A stretch of 64,000 bases of DNA from Pseudophaeobacter arcticus DSM 23566. Its GTDB lineage: Bacteria; Pseudomonadota; Alphaproteobacteria; Rhodobacterales; Rhodobacteraceae. The notes under the pieces are model-generated. The model saw nothing but the letters and a program-made list of their open reading frames with translations. It searched no databases and was not told the DNA's origin. This document shows, one piece after another, positions 44,682 to 53,505 of this stretch (the first letter of the stretch is position 1; each line of letters begins with the position of its first letter). Where the stretch lies: assembly GCF_000473205.1 (NCBI RefSeq), contig NZ_KI421507.1, positions 3,705,057-3,769,056 of the forward strand, read 5' to 3'. Position numbers and translations under genes: made by a program.

Positions 44682-45554
44682 ATGGCAATCTGGAACCTGG
44701 GCTCAATCAATGCGGATATGGTCTACACCATGCCGCATCTTCCAGTCGCTGGTGAAACTCTGGCGGCAACTGGATTGGACCAGTTCCTGGGCGGCAAGGG
44801 GGCCAATATGTCGGTCGCCGCCGCCCGCGCCGGCGCACATGTGCACCACATCGGCGCGGTTGGCCCCGAAGGCGGTTGGGCTGTGGCACGTCTGATGGAA
44901 TATGGCGTCGATACCCGCTCCATTGCGACACTGGATCTGCCCACCGGCCATGCCATCATCGCGGTGGACCAGGCTGGAGAGAATCAAATCATCCTCTATC
45001 CCGGCGCCAATCGGGGGATCTCAGGCGATCAGATTGGCCAGGCGCTTAGCGCCGCCAATGCCGGCGATATTCTGGTGCTGCAAAATGAAACCAATATGCA
45101 GGCCGAAGCCGCTAAAATGGCCCGGGATCTGGGCCTGAAGGTGGCCTATGCCGCCGCGCCCTTCGAAGCCGAGGCGGTGCGCCAGGTTCTGCCCTACCTG
45201 GATCTGTTGTTCCTGAACCAAGTCGAGGCCGAGCAGTTGCAACAGGCGACGGGAAAATCTCCGGATGCGCTGGGCGTCTGCGACGTTATTGTCACCCTTG
45301 GCGCCCGGGGCGCCCGGCATTATAGCGCCAGCTCTGGCCAGGCCAGGGATGTGGCGGCCCTGCCGGTCACACCGGTTGATACCACAGGGGCCGGCGATAC
45401 CTTTACGGGCTATGTACTGTCGGGATTGGACCGGGGCCTGCCGATGCCACAAGCAATGGCCCTGGCCGCGCGGGCAGCGGCACTGATGGTAACACGTCAC
45501 GGCACCGCAGATGTCATCCCGGATCTGAAAGAAGTCCAAAACGCCCGCTTTTAA
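44682..45554 (+). CDS. PfkB family sugar kinase, ribokinase-like
   Basis: A 290-residue kinase of the ribokinase family. The N-terminal PfkB signature is GGKGANMSVAAARAGA (about residue 37), and the C-terminal signature DTTGAGDTFTGYVLSGL (about 230) carries the catalytic Asp. GSINADMVYTMPHLPVAGET at the start resembles ribokinases. The substrate is probably ribose or a related sugar, but this cannot be settled by eye. It lies 4 bases after maeB with no obvious ribosome site, so translation may be coupled. Confidence 0.85.
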   Translation: MAIWNLGSINADMVYTMPHLPVAGETLAATGLDQFLGGKGANMSVAAARAGAHVHHIGAVGPEGGWAVARLMEYGVDTRSIATLDLPTGHAIIAVDQAGENQIILYPGANRGISGDQIGQALSAANAGDILVLQNETNMQAEAAKMARDLGLKVAYAAAPFEAEAVRQVLPYLDLLFLNQVEAEQLQQATGKSPDALGVCDVIVTLGARGARHYSASSGQARDVAALPVTPVDTTGAGDTFTGYVLSGLDRGLPMPQAMALAARAAALMVTRHGTADVIPDLKEVQNARF

Positions 45555-45569
45555 CTGGCTGCTACCGGT

Positions 45570-45631
45570 TTCATTTGGCCAAAAATATCCCAGGGGTGAA
45601 TTGCGCAACGCGCAAGAGGGGGCTGGCCCCC
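45570..45631 (-). repeat. Intergenic double-hairpin element, copy C
   Basis: Minus-strand copy, 25 bases after the msrA stop in msrA sense. Hairpin 1 is GGGGGC/GCCCCC (45618-45623 with 45626-45631). Hairpin 2 is TTGCG/CGCAA (45601-45605 with 45611-45615). The tail, read on the minus strand, is GATATTTTTGGCCAAATGAA, identical to copy A over at least 20 bases, although the two are 30 kb apart. Confidence 0.75.
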
Positions 45632-45656
45632 TTCCCGTGTCCTGACGGCCGTGTCC

Positions 45657-46322
45657 TCAGTGATCCTTGGCAAAGGCGGCGGCGTCTCCCCACAGCTGTG
45701 CCACACGGGCATCACGCCCGCAGGCCTGACGGTAGCGTTTATAGGCTGCAGCCTGACGTTTGGGCCCAAACCGGGTAAAAATCAGCTTGCTCCCCTTGTA
45801 ATAATCCTGATGGTACTCTTCGGCGCGATAAAAGGTGGCGGCATCCAGGATCGGCGTGACAATCTTTTGTCCCAACGCAGCCTCAGCCTGGGCCAGTGCG
45901 TTTTCTGCCAGTGCCCTTTCATCCGTGTTAGAGACAAAAACAGCGGTTCGATAGGTCTCACCTCGGTCGCAGAACTGACCACCTGCATCAGTGGGATCGA
46001 CAGAGCGGAAAAACAGATCCAGCAGATCGGCGCGGCTGACACGGCTGGGGTCAAACCGAATTTCAACGGCCTCAAAATGGCCAGTGTTGCTCTTTCCAAC
46101 CTCGCCATATGTCGGGTTCTTTGTGTGTCCCCCGGTGTATCCCGAAACGGCGTCGATCACGCCTGGGACTGATTCAAAATCGCTTTCAACACACCAGAAA
46201 CAGCCGCCCGCAACCGTGAGGGTTTCTGCTGTCTGGGCCTCAGCCTGCTGCCCGCGCAGCACGAGGGCAAGCAGCATAAAGACAGTAAGGGCGATGGGCT
46301 TCAGGGTTTTGAAAATCTGCAT
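45657..46322 (-). CDS. msrA: Peptide methionine sulfoxide reductase MsrA, exported
   Basis: A 221-residue MsrA. The ATG at 46322 gives a hydrophobic signal sequence (residues 10-28, ending GQQAEAQ), so the enzyme should work in the periplasm, unlike cytoplasmic MsrA. The catalytic motif is AGGCFWCVESDFESVPGV (Cys near residue 40), followed by SGYTGG, YEEVGKSNTGHFEAVEI-like and the substrate-site FDPSRVS. It repairs S-methionine sulfoxide. Resolving Cys candidates lie in FCDRGETY and the C-terminal RQACGRD. Divergent from the aminotransferase gene. Confidence 0.93.
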   Translation of the reverse strand: MQIFKTLKPIALTVFMLLALVLRGQQAEAQTAETLTVAGGCFWCVESDFESVPGVIDAVSGYTGGHTKNPTYGEVGKSNTGHFEAVEIRFDPSRVSRADLLDLFFRSVDPTDAGGQFCDRGETYRTAVFVSNTDERALAENALAQAEAALGQKIVTPILDAATFYRAEEYHQDYYKGSKLIFTRFGPKRQAAAYKRYRQACGRDARVAQLWGDAAAFAKDH

Positions 46323-46462
46323 TCTGGCCTCCGTTTTGACCAAATTGCCGGGGTTGCGGGTCTGGCTCAACCCTGTGTCATCAAATGTCACAGGGAGGTG
46401 AGCGCAAGTTACCGCTTGGAAATTGGATCCAATCCTTCTAGCCTGCGGAAAAAGGAACTCCC

Positions 46463-47389
46463 ATGTCAGAAAATCCGAGCAAGTCCGAGAAAATGAGCAC
46501 CCATCAGGCGACAGAAGATCAGCGCAACGAAGAGATCCTGATCTATCTGAACGGTAAAATCGTCCCCAAGGCCCAGGCCAGGGTGAGTGTCTATGACAGC
46601 GGCTTTATGCTGGGGGATGGCGTCTGGGAAGGATTGCGTCTGTATAATGGGACCTGGGCCTTTATCGACGACCATCTTGATCGCCTGTTCGAGGCAGCAA
46701 AGGCGATTGATCTGGACATTGGGCTGGATCGAGATGGCGTCAAAAGGGCCGTGTTAGAGACACAAAAGGCCAATGGGATGACCTCGGATGCCCATGCACG
46801 CCTGATGATCACCCGCGGGGTGAAAACCCGCCCCTTCCAGCATCCATCGCTGTCGCAGCAGGGGCCGACCATGGTGATCATCATGGAACATTCCAAGCCC
46901 AATCTGCCGCGCCCGATCCGGCTGGCCACGGTGCCGCATCTGCGGGGCCTGCCGATGACCCAGGACCCAAAACTCAACTCTCATTCCAAATTGAACTGCA
47001 TCCTGGCCTGTATTGCCGCCGAAAAGGCAGGCGCTGACGAAGGTCTGATGCTGGATGTGAATGGCTTTGTGAACACCACCAATGCCTGTAACTTTTTCAT
47101 CGTCCGCAGCGGCGCGGTTTGGACCTCGACCGGGGATTACTGCATGAATGGCATCACGCGGCAAAAGGTTATCGACCTGTGCCGCGCCAATGACATCCCG
47201 GTGTTTGAGCGCAACTACTCTCTGGTTGATACCTATGGGGCCGATGAGGCCTTTCTCACGGGTACCTTTGGCGCCCAGACTCCGGTTGGCGACATTGACG
47301 GGCGTCAGATTGGCAGTGGTGAAATGGGACCGGTCACCGAACGCATTCGGGGGCTTTATAAAGCCATGATCGAAGCGGAGTGCGCCTGA
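46463..47389 (+). CDS. Class IV aminotransferase (branched-chain / D-amino acid type)
   Basis: A 308-residue fold-type IV PLP enzyme. YDSGFMLGDGVWEGLRLYNG lies near residue 45. The cofactor Lys is in LNSHSKLNCILA near 175, followed by DEGLMLDVNGFVNTTNACNFF (PLP phosphate-binding strand) and GITRQKVIDL near 230. The fold covers branched-chain aminotransferase, D-alanine transaminase and ADC lyase; substrate cannot be fixed by eye. AAGGAAC lies before the ATG. The stop overlaps the next gene by one base (TGATG), which implies a linked role. Confidence 0.88.
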   Translation: MSENPSKSEKMSTHQATEDQRNEEILIYLNGKIVPKAQARVSVYDSGFMLGDGVWEGLRLYNGTWAFIDDHLDRLFEAAKAIDLDIGLDRDGVKRAVLETQKANGMTSDAHARLMITRGVKTRPFQHPSLSQQGPTMVIIMEHSKPNLPRPIRLATVPHLRGLPMTQDPKLNSHSKLNCILACIAAEKAGADEGLMLDVNGFVNTTNACNFFIVRSGAVWTSTGDYCMNGITRQKVIDLCRANDIPVFERNYSLVDTYGADEAFLTGTFGAQTPVGDIDGRQIGSGEMGPVTERIRGLYKAMIEAECA

Positions 47390-48102
47390 TGCGGATTGCC
47401 ATGTGGTCCGGGCCGCGCAACCTGTCTACGGCAATGATGTATGCCTTTGGCAATCGCGGCGATTGCGCAGTGGTGGATGAGCCCTTTTATGCGGCCTATC
47501 TGGCCTTGACTGGTTTACAGCATCCCATGCGGGAAGACATCCTGGAGAGCCAGTCTCAAGACGCCAATGAGGTTGCAGAGGCGCTGGTGGGGCCTGTGCC
47601 GGCGGCAAAGCCCTATTTTTATCAAAAACACATGACACAGCACATGATTGACGGGGTGCCGCGCGATTGGATGCGGCAGGTGACAAATGTGTTCCTGATC
47701 CGTCACCCGGCGCGGGTCATCGCCTCATATGCGGCCAAACGGGAAAATCCGGTGCTGGATGATATCGGCTTTCGCCAGCAGGCAGAGCTGTTTGATCTGT
47801 GCCGGAGCTGGGGTCAGAAACCGGTTGTTGTCGACAGCCATGATATCCGCGAAGACCCTGCCTCCAAGCTGGAGCAGCTTTGTGAAAGGCTTGGTCTGCC
47901 ATTCTCGCCAAAGATGCTGAGCTGGCCCAAGGGGGGGCATCCCAGGGATGGCGTCTGGGCGCCGGTTTGGTATGGGGCGGTGTGGAATTCCTCCGGATTT
48001 GCCGGGGCGGAAGGGGCTTTGCCAAAGGTGCCGGATGATTTGCGTCCGGTGTTGGAGGCGGCCATGCCCTATTATGAGGCAATGAAAGCGCAAAAGATCT
48101 GA
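47389..48102 (+). CDS. Sulfotransferase-like P-loop protein
   Basis: A 237-residue protein. The N-terminal IAMWSGPRNLSTAMMYAFGNR is a PAPS-binding-like loop (phosphate-binding motif of sulfotransferase folds), with VFLIRHPARVIASYAAKR near residue 108 matching the 3'-phosphate-binding RxxxxxxxS segment. No signal or membrane part. It starts inside the stop of the class IV aminotransferase. From memory, plant branched-chain-aminotransferase-like proteins join these two domain types in one chain, so the pair may act together. Activity is unproven. Confidence 0.72.
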   Translation: MRIAMWSGPRNLSTAMMYAFGNRGDCAVVDEPFYAAYLALTGLQHPMREDILESQSQDANEVAEALVGPVPAAKPYFYQKHMTQHMIDGVPRDWMRQVTNVFLIRHPARVIASYAAKRENPVLDDIGFRQQAELFDLCRSWGQKPVVVDSHDIREDPASKLEQLCERLGLPFSPKMLSWPKGGHPRDGVWAPVWYGAVWNSSGFAGAEGALPKVPDDLRPVLEAAMPYYEAMKAQKI

Positions 48103-48113
48103 GCAAGGCAGGA

Positions 48114-48173
48114 GGGGGCTTTGCCCCCCGCGCCAAAGGCGCTCCCCCCAAGGTATTTAGGGTAAGATGAAAG
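48114..48173 (+). repeat. Intergenic double-hairpin element, copy D
   Basis: Hairpin 1 is GGGGGC/GCCCCC (48114-48119 with 48123-48128). Hairpin 2 is GCGCC/GGCGC (48130-48134 with 48138-48142). A C-run and the tail GTATTTAGGGTAAGATGAAAG follow. It begins 11 bases after the sulfotransferase-like stop, in that gene's sense, and ends one base before the SCP2 gene on the other strand. Confidence 0.75.
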
Positions 48174-48174
48174 C

Positions 48175-48459
48175 TCAGCCGATCAGCTTGCCCAGCTTCA
48201 TCGCGGTGGCCATATCGCCAGAGATTTTGAGCTTGCCCATCATCACGCCGGTCATCGGGTTCAACTTGCCAGTGAGCAGTTTCACCAGATTGTCCTGGCT
48301 GAGCGTGATGGTGCAATCGGTGTCGCGATTGGTGGTGGATGCGGTGCCGTCGGCCAGAATGATGACGCCGTCGTTGCCACAATCAAATTTCAATGAGCCC
48401 TCAAAGGCTTTGCCCTGAAGCACCTCGGATATGCCTTCTGCAATGTCGTGTAGCGCCAT
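48175..48459 (-). CDS. SCP2 sterol-binding domain protein
   Basis: A 94-residue stand-alone SCP2 domain: GSLKFDCGNDGVIILADG, then TINRDTDCTITLSQDNLVKLLTGKLNPMTGVMMGKLKISGDMATAMKLGKLI. The motif GKLNPMTGVMMGKLKISGD is the family's lipid-cavity signature. Such proteins bind fatty acyl or isoprenoid lipids; the partner here is unknown. No signal peptide. Convergent with the sulfotransferase-like gene and upstream of the DUF1810 gene's end. Confidence 0.9.
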   Translation of the reverse strand: MALHDIAEGISEVLQGKAFEGSLKFDCGNDGVIILADGTASTTNRDTDCTITLSQDNLVKLLTGKLNPMTGVMMGKLKISGDMATAMKLGKLIG

Positions 48460-48575
48460 CAGATACCCCCCAAGTGAATGTCACCAAATGGGTAAGCAAG
48501 CCAAACGCAGCTCGCAACCCTGACGAGGCGGCAAGCGACAGACAAAGGTCAAGAGGGCTGGAGGCAGAGCCAGTA

Positions 48576-49028
48576 TTAGGCGATTGCTTCGAGGGTTGCT
48601 TCGCAGGGGCTGGCTGCAAAGAAGGTGGCGAGAACCTCGGCAAAGATATCTGGCGCGTCGGGGGTGGCGGCAAAAAGCGTCATGCAAGAGCGCAGTTTTT
48701 TGGCATCCGTCGTGCCGAGAATTGTTGCAGGGTCTTGTCCCTGATGCGTGAGCATCAGCTTGGAAACCTCAATCAGTCGGCTGCGCAGGACGTCATGGCC
48801 CAGATAAGCAGTGGCTTCCGAGAGGTCTTCGATGCCGTAAAGCTGCGCCATATGGGACTGGCCAAGTTCTGCCAGCTGGGGAAAGACGAACCACATCCAA
48901 TGGGTTGTTTTTTTGCCGGCTTTCAGCTCTGCCAAGACATCTGCCCAGACGGTGTCCTGGGCTTCGACAAACATCTCCAGCTCTTCCGCGAAATCATCTT
49001 CAAAGAGGTCATCCTCTTGATCAGTCAT
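48576..49028 (-). CDS. DUF1810 family protein
   Basis: A 150-residue protein recognised as DUF1810 from MFVEAQDTVWADVLAELKAGKKTTHWMWFVFPQLAELGQS and the later GHDVLRSRLIEVSKLML and MTLFAATPDAPDIFAEVL. The family is soluble, helical and calpastatin-domain-like in fold, with no assigned enzymatic role. The ATG at 49028 begins MTDQEDDLFEDDFAEE; upstream in-frame sequence overlaps the M48 gene and is rejected. It follows the M48 stop by 49 bases, so it may be the distal gene of that operon. Confidence 0.87.
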   Translation of the reverse strand: MTDQEDDLFEDDFAEELEMFVEAQDTVWADVLAELKAGKKTTHWMWFVFPQLAELGQSHMAQLYGIEDLSEATAYLGHDVLRSRLIEVSKLMLTHQGQDPATILGTTDAKKLRSCMTLFAATPDAPDIFAEVLATFFAASPCEATLEAIA

Positions 49029-49077
49029 TCCAAACTCCGTCTGCGCCGATATTTTCCAGACCCTAGCGGATGCGGAA

Positions 49078-50115
49078 CTACTGCGCCAGACGCTCTTTGA
49101 AACTATCAATATTTCGGATGCGGTCGCGGCTTTGGGGGTGGCTGGACAGCCAATCACTGCCGCCATCATGGGTTTTGATTGCCTCAAAGAAGCGTCGCAG
49201 GCCCTCCTTTGAGTACCCGGCTTTGCTGATCAGGTGCAGCGCATAGGTATCGGCTTGCAATTCGTGGCGGCGTGAAAAGGAGAGGTTCACAATAGTCTGC
49301 CCCTCGAGTGCCAGGCTGTCGAGTATGGGGCCAACATCGCCGGCAAGAAGCGCAATCAACAGGTAGACTGACAGGGAATGATACAGCTGTTTCAGGCTGT
49401 GGCTTTCGGCGACATGACCAATTTCATGGGCCAGGACTCCGGCGATCAGATCCGGATCCTTGGCAAATTTACTGACCAGCTCATCCGTCAATACGATGGT
49501 GCCGCCGGGCAGGGCCAGGGCATTGGGGCCGGCGTTGGCAATTTTTCGGAATGTCAGTTGGATCTCTCGACCGGGTAGGTCCACATGGGGCAGGAGCTGA
49601 TTTAGCACGGCTTGCTGGGCTGTGCGTTGCTCTTTGGACAACTGGCTGTCTGAGGCCAAAAAGCGATCAAGGGAGGCGAGGCTGGAGGCATCAATTTGGC
49701 GTAAAACTCCGTTTGGGGTCATCCAGACGGCCAGGGCTACAAGAACCGGAAGCCCCCATTTCCAGACAGCAAAGCAAGCGGCAAGCGTCACGGCAATCAC
49801 CAGGCCAAGACGGGGGCTGAAGATCTCAAAATGGCGCAGGAGCCGATTGCTCAGGGGTTCTTGCAGGGTAGTGGAGATCTGCGGATCAAAGGTCTGAAAC
49901 ATCCAGTGATCCGGGAAATGACTGTTGCGCGGACCCGTGCCAACGGGATTGTCCAGTTTCACCAGATTCCGTGCAGATTGGGCCAGCAGTTGGTTGGTGT
50001 GCGGATCAATCAGAAAGACCTTGTCTTTTGTGACCGTCATCTCGGCCTCTACAAAGGCAGAAGAACCGGGCGCAAAGGCCCGGCCCTGGATCCGAAGATC
50101 CTGCCCGTCGTTCAA
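49078..50115 (-). CDS. M48 family membrane metallopeptidase
   Basis: A 345-residue protease. An N-terminal small beta domain (GRAFAPGSSAFVEAEMTV, residues 11-28 and on), a membrane helix near 100-135, then the zinc motif VLAHEIGHVAESH (HExxH, about 228-240) and the third ligand region RRHELQADTYALHLI (about 283). It probably degrades periplasmic or membrane proteins. I take the TTG at 50115 because it keeps the N-terminal domain whole and overlaps the preceding stop by four bases (TTGA); the ATG at 50040 would cut that domain. Confidence 0.87.
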   Translation of the reverse strand: MNDGQDLRIQGRAFAPGSSAFVEAEMTVTKDKVFLIDPHTNQLLAQSARNLVKLDNPVGTGPRNSHFPDHWMFQTFDPQISTTLQEPLSNRLLRHFEIFSPRLGLVIAVTLAACFAVWKWGLPVLVALAVWMTPNGVLRQIDASSLASLDRFLASDSQLSKEQRTAQQAVLNQLLPHVDLPGREIQLTFRKIANAGPNALALPGGTIVLTDELVSKFAKDPDLIAGVLAHEIGHVAESHSLKQLYHSLSVYLLIALLAGDVGPILDSLALEGQTIVNLSFSRRHELQADTYALHLISKAGYSKEGLRRFFEAIKTHDGGSDWLSSHPQSRDRIRNIDSFKERLAQ

Positions 50116-51158
50116 AGTGCGATATCCAGGTCAATTCCTTCGATATCCGAATAGGCATCGCCAATGGCATTTGTGTCGCTGATGATTTCGCCGGTGAACT
50201 CTTCCAGGGTTCCATTTGGCAACAGGGTGGTCTTCTGCGCCAGGTAGCGATGCATACGCACCTGTGCCCAGGGCAGCATCAGGCCGAGTGTACAGATGAC
50301 AGCCAGGGCATTTGTCAGCGCCAGCCACAGCATGGACCCGACCGAAAGGGCAGAGCGGAAGCCGTGTTGCTTGGCGCCCAAAGTGGTCGCGGCATAGACG
50401 AGATTACGCAGCATGGTCATGTAGATGAAACCACCTAGCGAAACTGTAATCAGAAGAAAGATATATCCCACGGTCATGGTGGCTATGATCTTTCTTTGGG
50501 CATCCAGGTCAGAGGCCCCCGCAAGATCTATAAAGCTTGGGATGACATAAAGGCCAAAGCCCAGAAATCCCAGGACGCCAAAAACCGCTGCCACAAGAAA
50601 GGCTTTGTAAAAAGGGCCGATGCTACTGTCAAAATGGAACCGGGTTTTGCCCAGGCTGTGACCATTGATGGCAAAGCGCTGGATGGCGCGTTCCAAAAAT
50701 GGGAAGGTCGTGTAAAGGCTAAGCGCGACGAGGATCGGGATCCCCATATAGACCCGGTAGGCGTCACCGGTTTCGCCATCAAAATTAAAACGGACATTGC
50801 CCCAGCTGCTGTTGCGGGCATTGAACTTGGCGCTGCGCACAATGAGAATTGGCATGCAGAGCAAGACGGCTATGATAATGACCAGGGCAAGCGGTGGGGC
50901 AAAGGCTGACGCAAGCGCATAGACCAGCAGCGCACCGATTACGATCAGGCGGCCAATCAGGATCTGCTTACCCGTGGCGTGATAGTCAAAGTTGCGCCCC
51001 GCGACCCAGGTGTTCTGGTAAAAGTACTTCTTGCTGCGGACCTTGGCCCAGGCTGAATAGATCCCCAGGGTGAGGACCGACAGCAGCAGGTTGACGATCC
51101 AGATGCCAAACCATTCCCGTGCAGTGCCGCGAAACTCAAAATCTTCCTGTGACGACAT
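50112..51158 (-). CDS. YjgN/DUF898 family membrane protein
   Basis: A 348-residue protein with about six to eight hydrophobic helices. The DUF898 signature recurs: FEFRGTAREWFGIWIVNLLLSVLTLGIYSAWAKVRSKKYFYQNT near the N-terminus and RFHFDSSIGPFYKAFLVAAV near residue 185. No function has been established. The ATG at 51158 has GGAG nine bases upstream. Its stop overlaps the start of the M48 peptidase, so the two are translationally linked and may work together at the membrane. Confidence 0.85.
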   Translation of the reverse strand: MSSQEDFEFRGTAREWFGIWIVNLLLSVLTLGIYSAWAKVRSKKYFYQNTWVAGRNFDYHATGKQILIGRLIVIGALLVYALASAFAPPLALVIIIAVLLCMPILIVRSAKFNARNSSWGNVRFNFDGETGDAYRVYMGIPILVALSLYTTFPFLERAIQRFAINGHSLGKTRFHFDSSIGPFYKAFLVAAVFGVLGFLGFGLYVIPSFIDLAGASDLDAQRKIIATMTVGYIFLLITVSLGGFIYMTMLRNLVYAATTLGAKQHGFRSALSVGSMLWLALTNALAVICTLGLMLPWAQVRMHRYLAQKTTLLPNGTLEEFTGEIISDTNAIGDAYSDIEGIDLDIAL

Positions 51159-51259
51159 TGTAAAACTCCGAAAAACCAATGTCGAAAGCTGGTAGTGCTG
51201 AGGTTGTATTTGAAACAGATAGAACTATTCTAAAGTTGAACTCGCCACATGACTGTTGC

Positions 51260-51292
51260 AAAAAAGGGCCACACCATTAGGTGCAGCCCCTT
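51260..51292 (-). terminator. Terminator after argG
   Basis: Read on the minus strand, AAGGGGCTGCACC pairs with GGTGTGGCCCTT around TAAT, with one bulge and two wobbles. Six T follow (A-run 51260-51265 on the plus strand). It starts 25 bases after the argG stop. Confidence 0.7.
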
Positions 51293-51316
51293 AAAAAACT
51301 CTTTGTTTATAGTCGC

Positions 51317-52543
<1,227 letters not shown>

Positions 52544-52682
52544 GGAATTTCCTCTCAGTCAGATCGACTGGGCGATAGCGGGTTTCAGGCGTGAGGGCAA
52601 GGATTAGAAGGGCTTTTCCTTTGTTTCACACTCCCATAACGTGATCAGAAATTGTATGCTTCACATTAGGAGATAGTTGGCC

Positions 52683-53411
52683 GTGACTGGTTGGAAAATT
52701 TTTTCTCACTCGGTGTTTTTGCTGAAACACAACATAAATGATGCTGTTCTAATCTCTTGGCCGCTTATTTTGGTGATGGTTCTATCGCTCGCTTTTGGCA
52801 CATCGGCGGGTTCCCCCATGAACGCTCGCACAGCGCATCCAATGTCGGGGGCAGATGTCCTGCTTCAGCTGGCGATGGCAGTTGTTGGCGTTTGGGTCGC
52901 TGTGGCCTGGCACCGCTATGTCTTGCTGGAGGAAACCTCGGGTCCTATTCCACCGTTTCACGGAAAACGGATGCTGGCCTATTTCTTCACTGCGCTAATT
53001 GTTGGCCTGGTTTTGGGTTTTGGCGCGGGTTTGGTTGGCGCACTGGTCGGGCTGTTGACCTTTAATCTCATGCCACTTTTTGTTGTCGCTGTTTTTGCAA
53101 TTCTGGTTTGTGTCATTTGGGTTTTTTATCGTTTGTCCCCCCTGTTGCCCGCTGCGGCGCTTGGTGAGAGTCTAGGTGTAAAGGCGGCCTGGGCTGCAAC
53201 CGAGCAGATTTCCGGCGCTGTGTTGATCGCCGCTCTGATCTTGGCCTTGTCGGCCATGGGTCTTGGGCTTGTTGTTGTCTTTGCTGTGTTTCCGCTCAGC
53301 ACCTTATTGGGCATGGCCCTAATTGCAGCCCTGCAATGGGCCTATTCGATGGTGGGAATCAGCATTTTGACCACTGTTTATGGCATCAGCGTTCAGGGCC
53401 GCTCACTTTGA
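52683..53411 (+). CDS. Hypothetical polytopic membrane protein
   Basis: A 242-residue protein with about five to six hydrophobic segments (residues 25-40, 55-75, 93-145, 175-210, 215-232) and a short cytoplasmic start TGWKIFSHSVFLLKHN. I do not recognise a named family; similar unnamed membrane proteins occur in Rhodobacteraceae. AGGAG at 52668-52672 serves a TTG at 52677 (4-base gap) or a GTG at 52683 (10-base gap); I chose the latter because GTG is a commoner start, so two residues are uncertain. Divergent from argG, and ilvA follows on the same strand. Confidence 0.7.
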   Translation: MTGWKIFSHSVFLLKHNINDAVLISWPLILVMVLSLAFGTSAGSPMNARTAHPMSGADVLLQLAMAVVGVWVAVAWHRYVLLEETSGPIPPFHGKRMLAYFFTALIVGLVLGFGAGLVGALVGLLTFNLMPLFVVAVFAILVCVIWVFYRLSPLLPAAALGESLGVKAAWAATEQISGAVLIAALILALSAMGLGLVVVFAVFPLSTLLGMALIAALQWAYSMVGISILTTVYGISVQGRSL

Positions 53412-53505
53412 GATTTAACCGGCTGTTGGCGCCTAGGGCGGTATTCTTCGGTATGCTTTGATCCTGCCCCTTGCCTTGGGGGCGGGGTTACGCCACTCAA
53501 GGGGT

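Noticed and set aside
52954..52969. Degenerate parS-like sequence CGTTTCACGGAAAACG
   Set aside because: Only 12 of 16 positions match, including mismatches in the central CACGTG core, and it is over 20 kb from parAB within a coding region.
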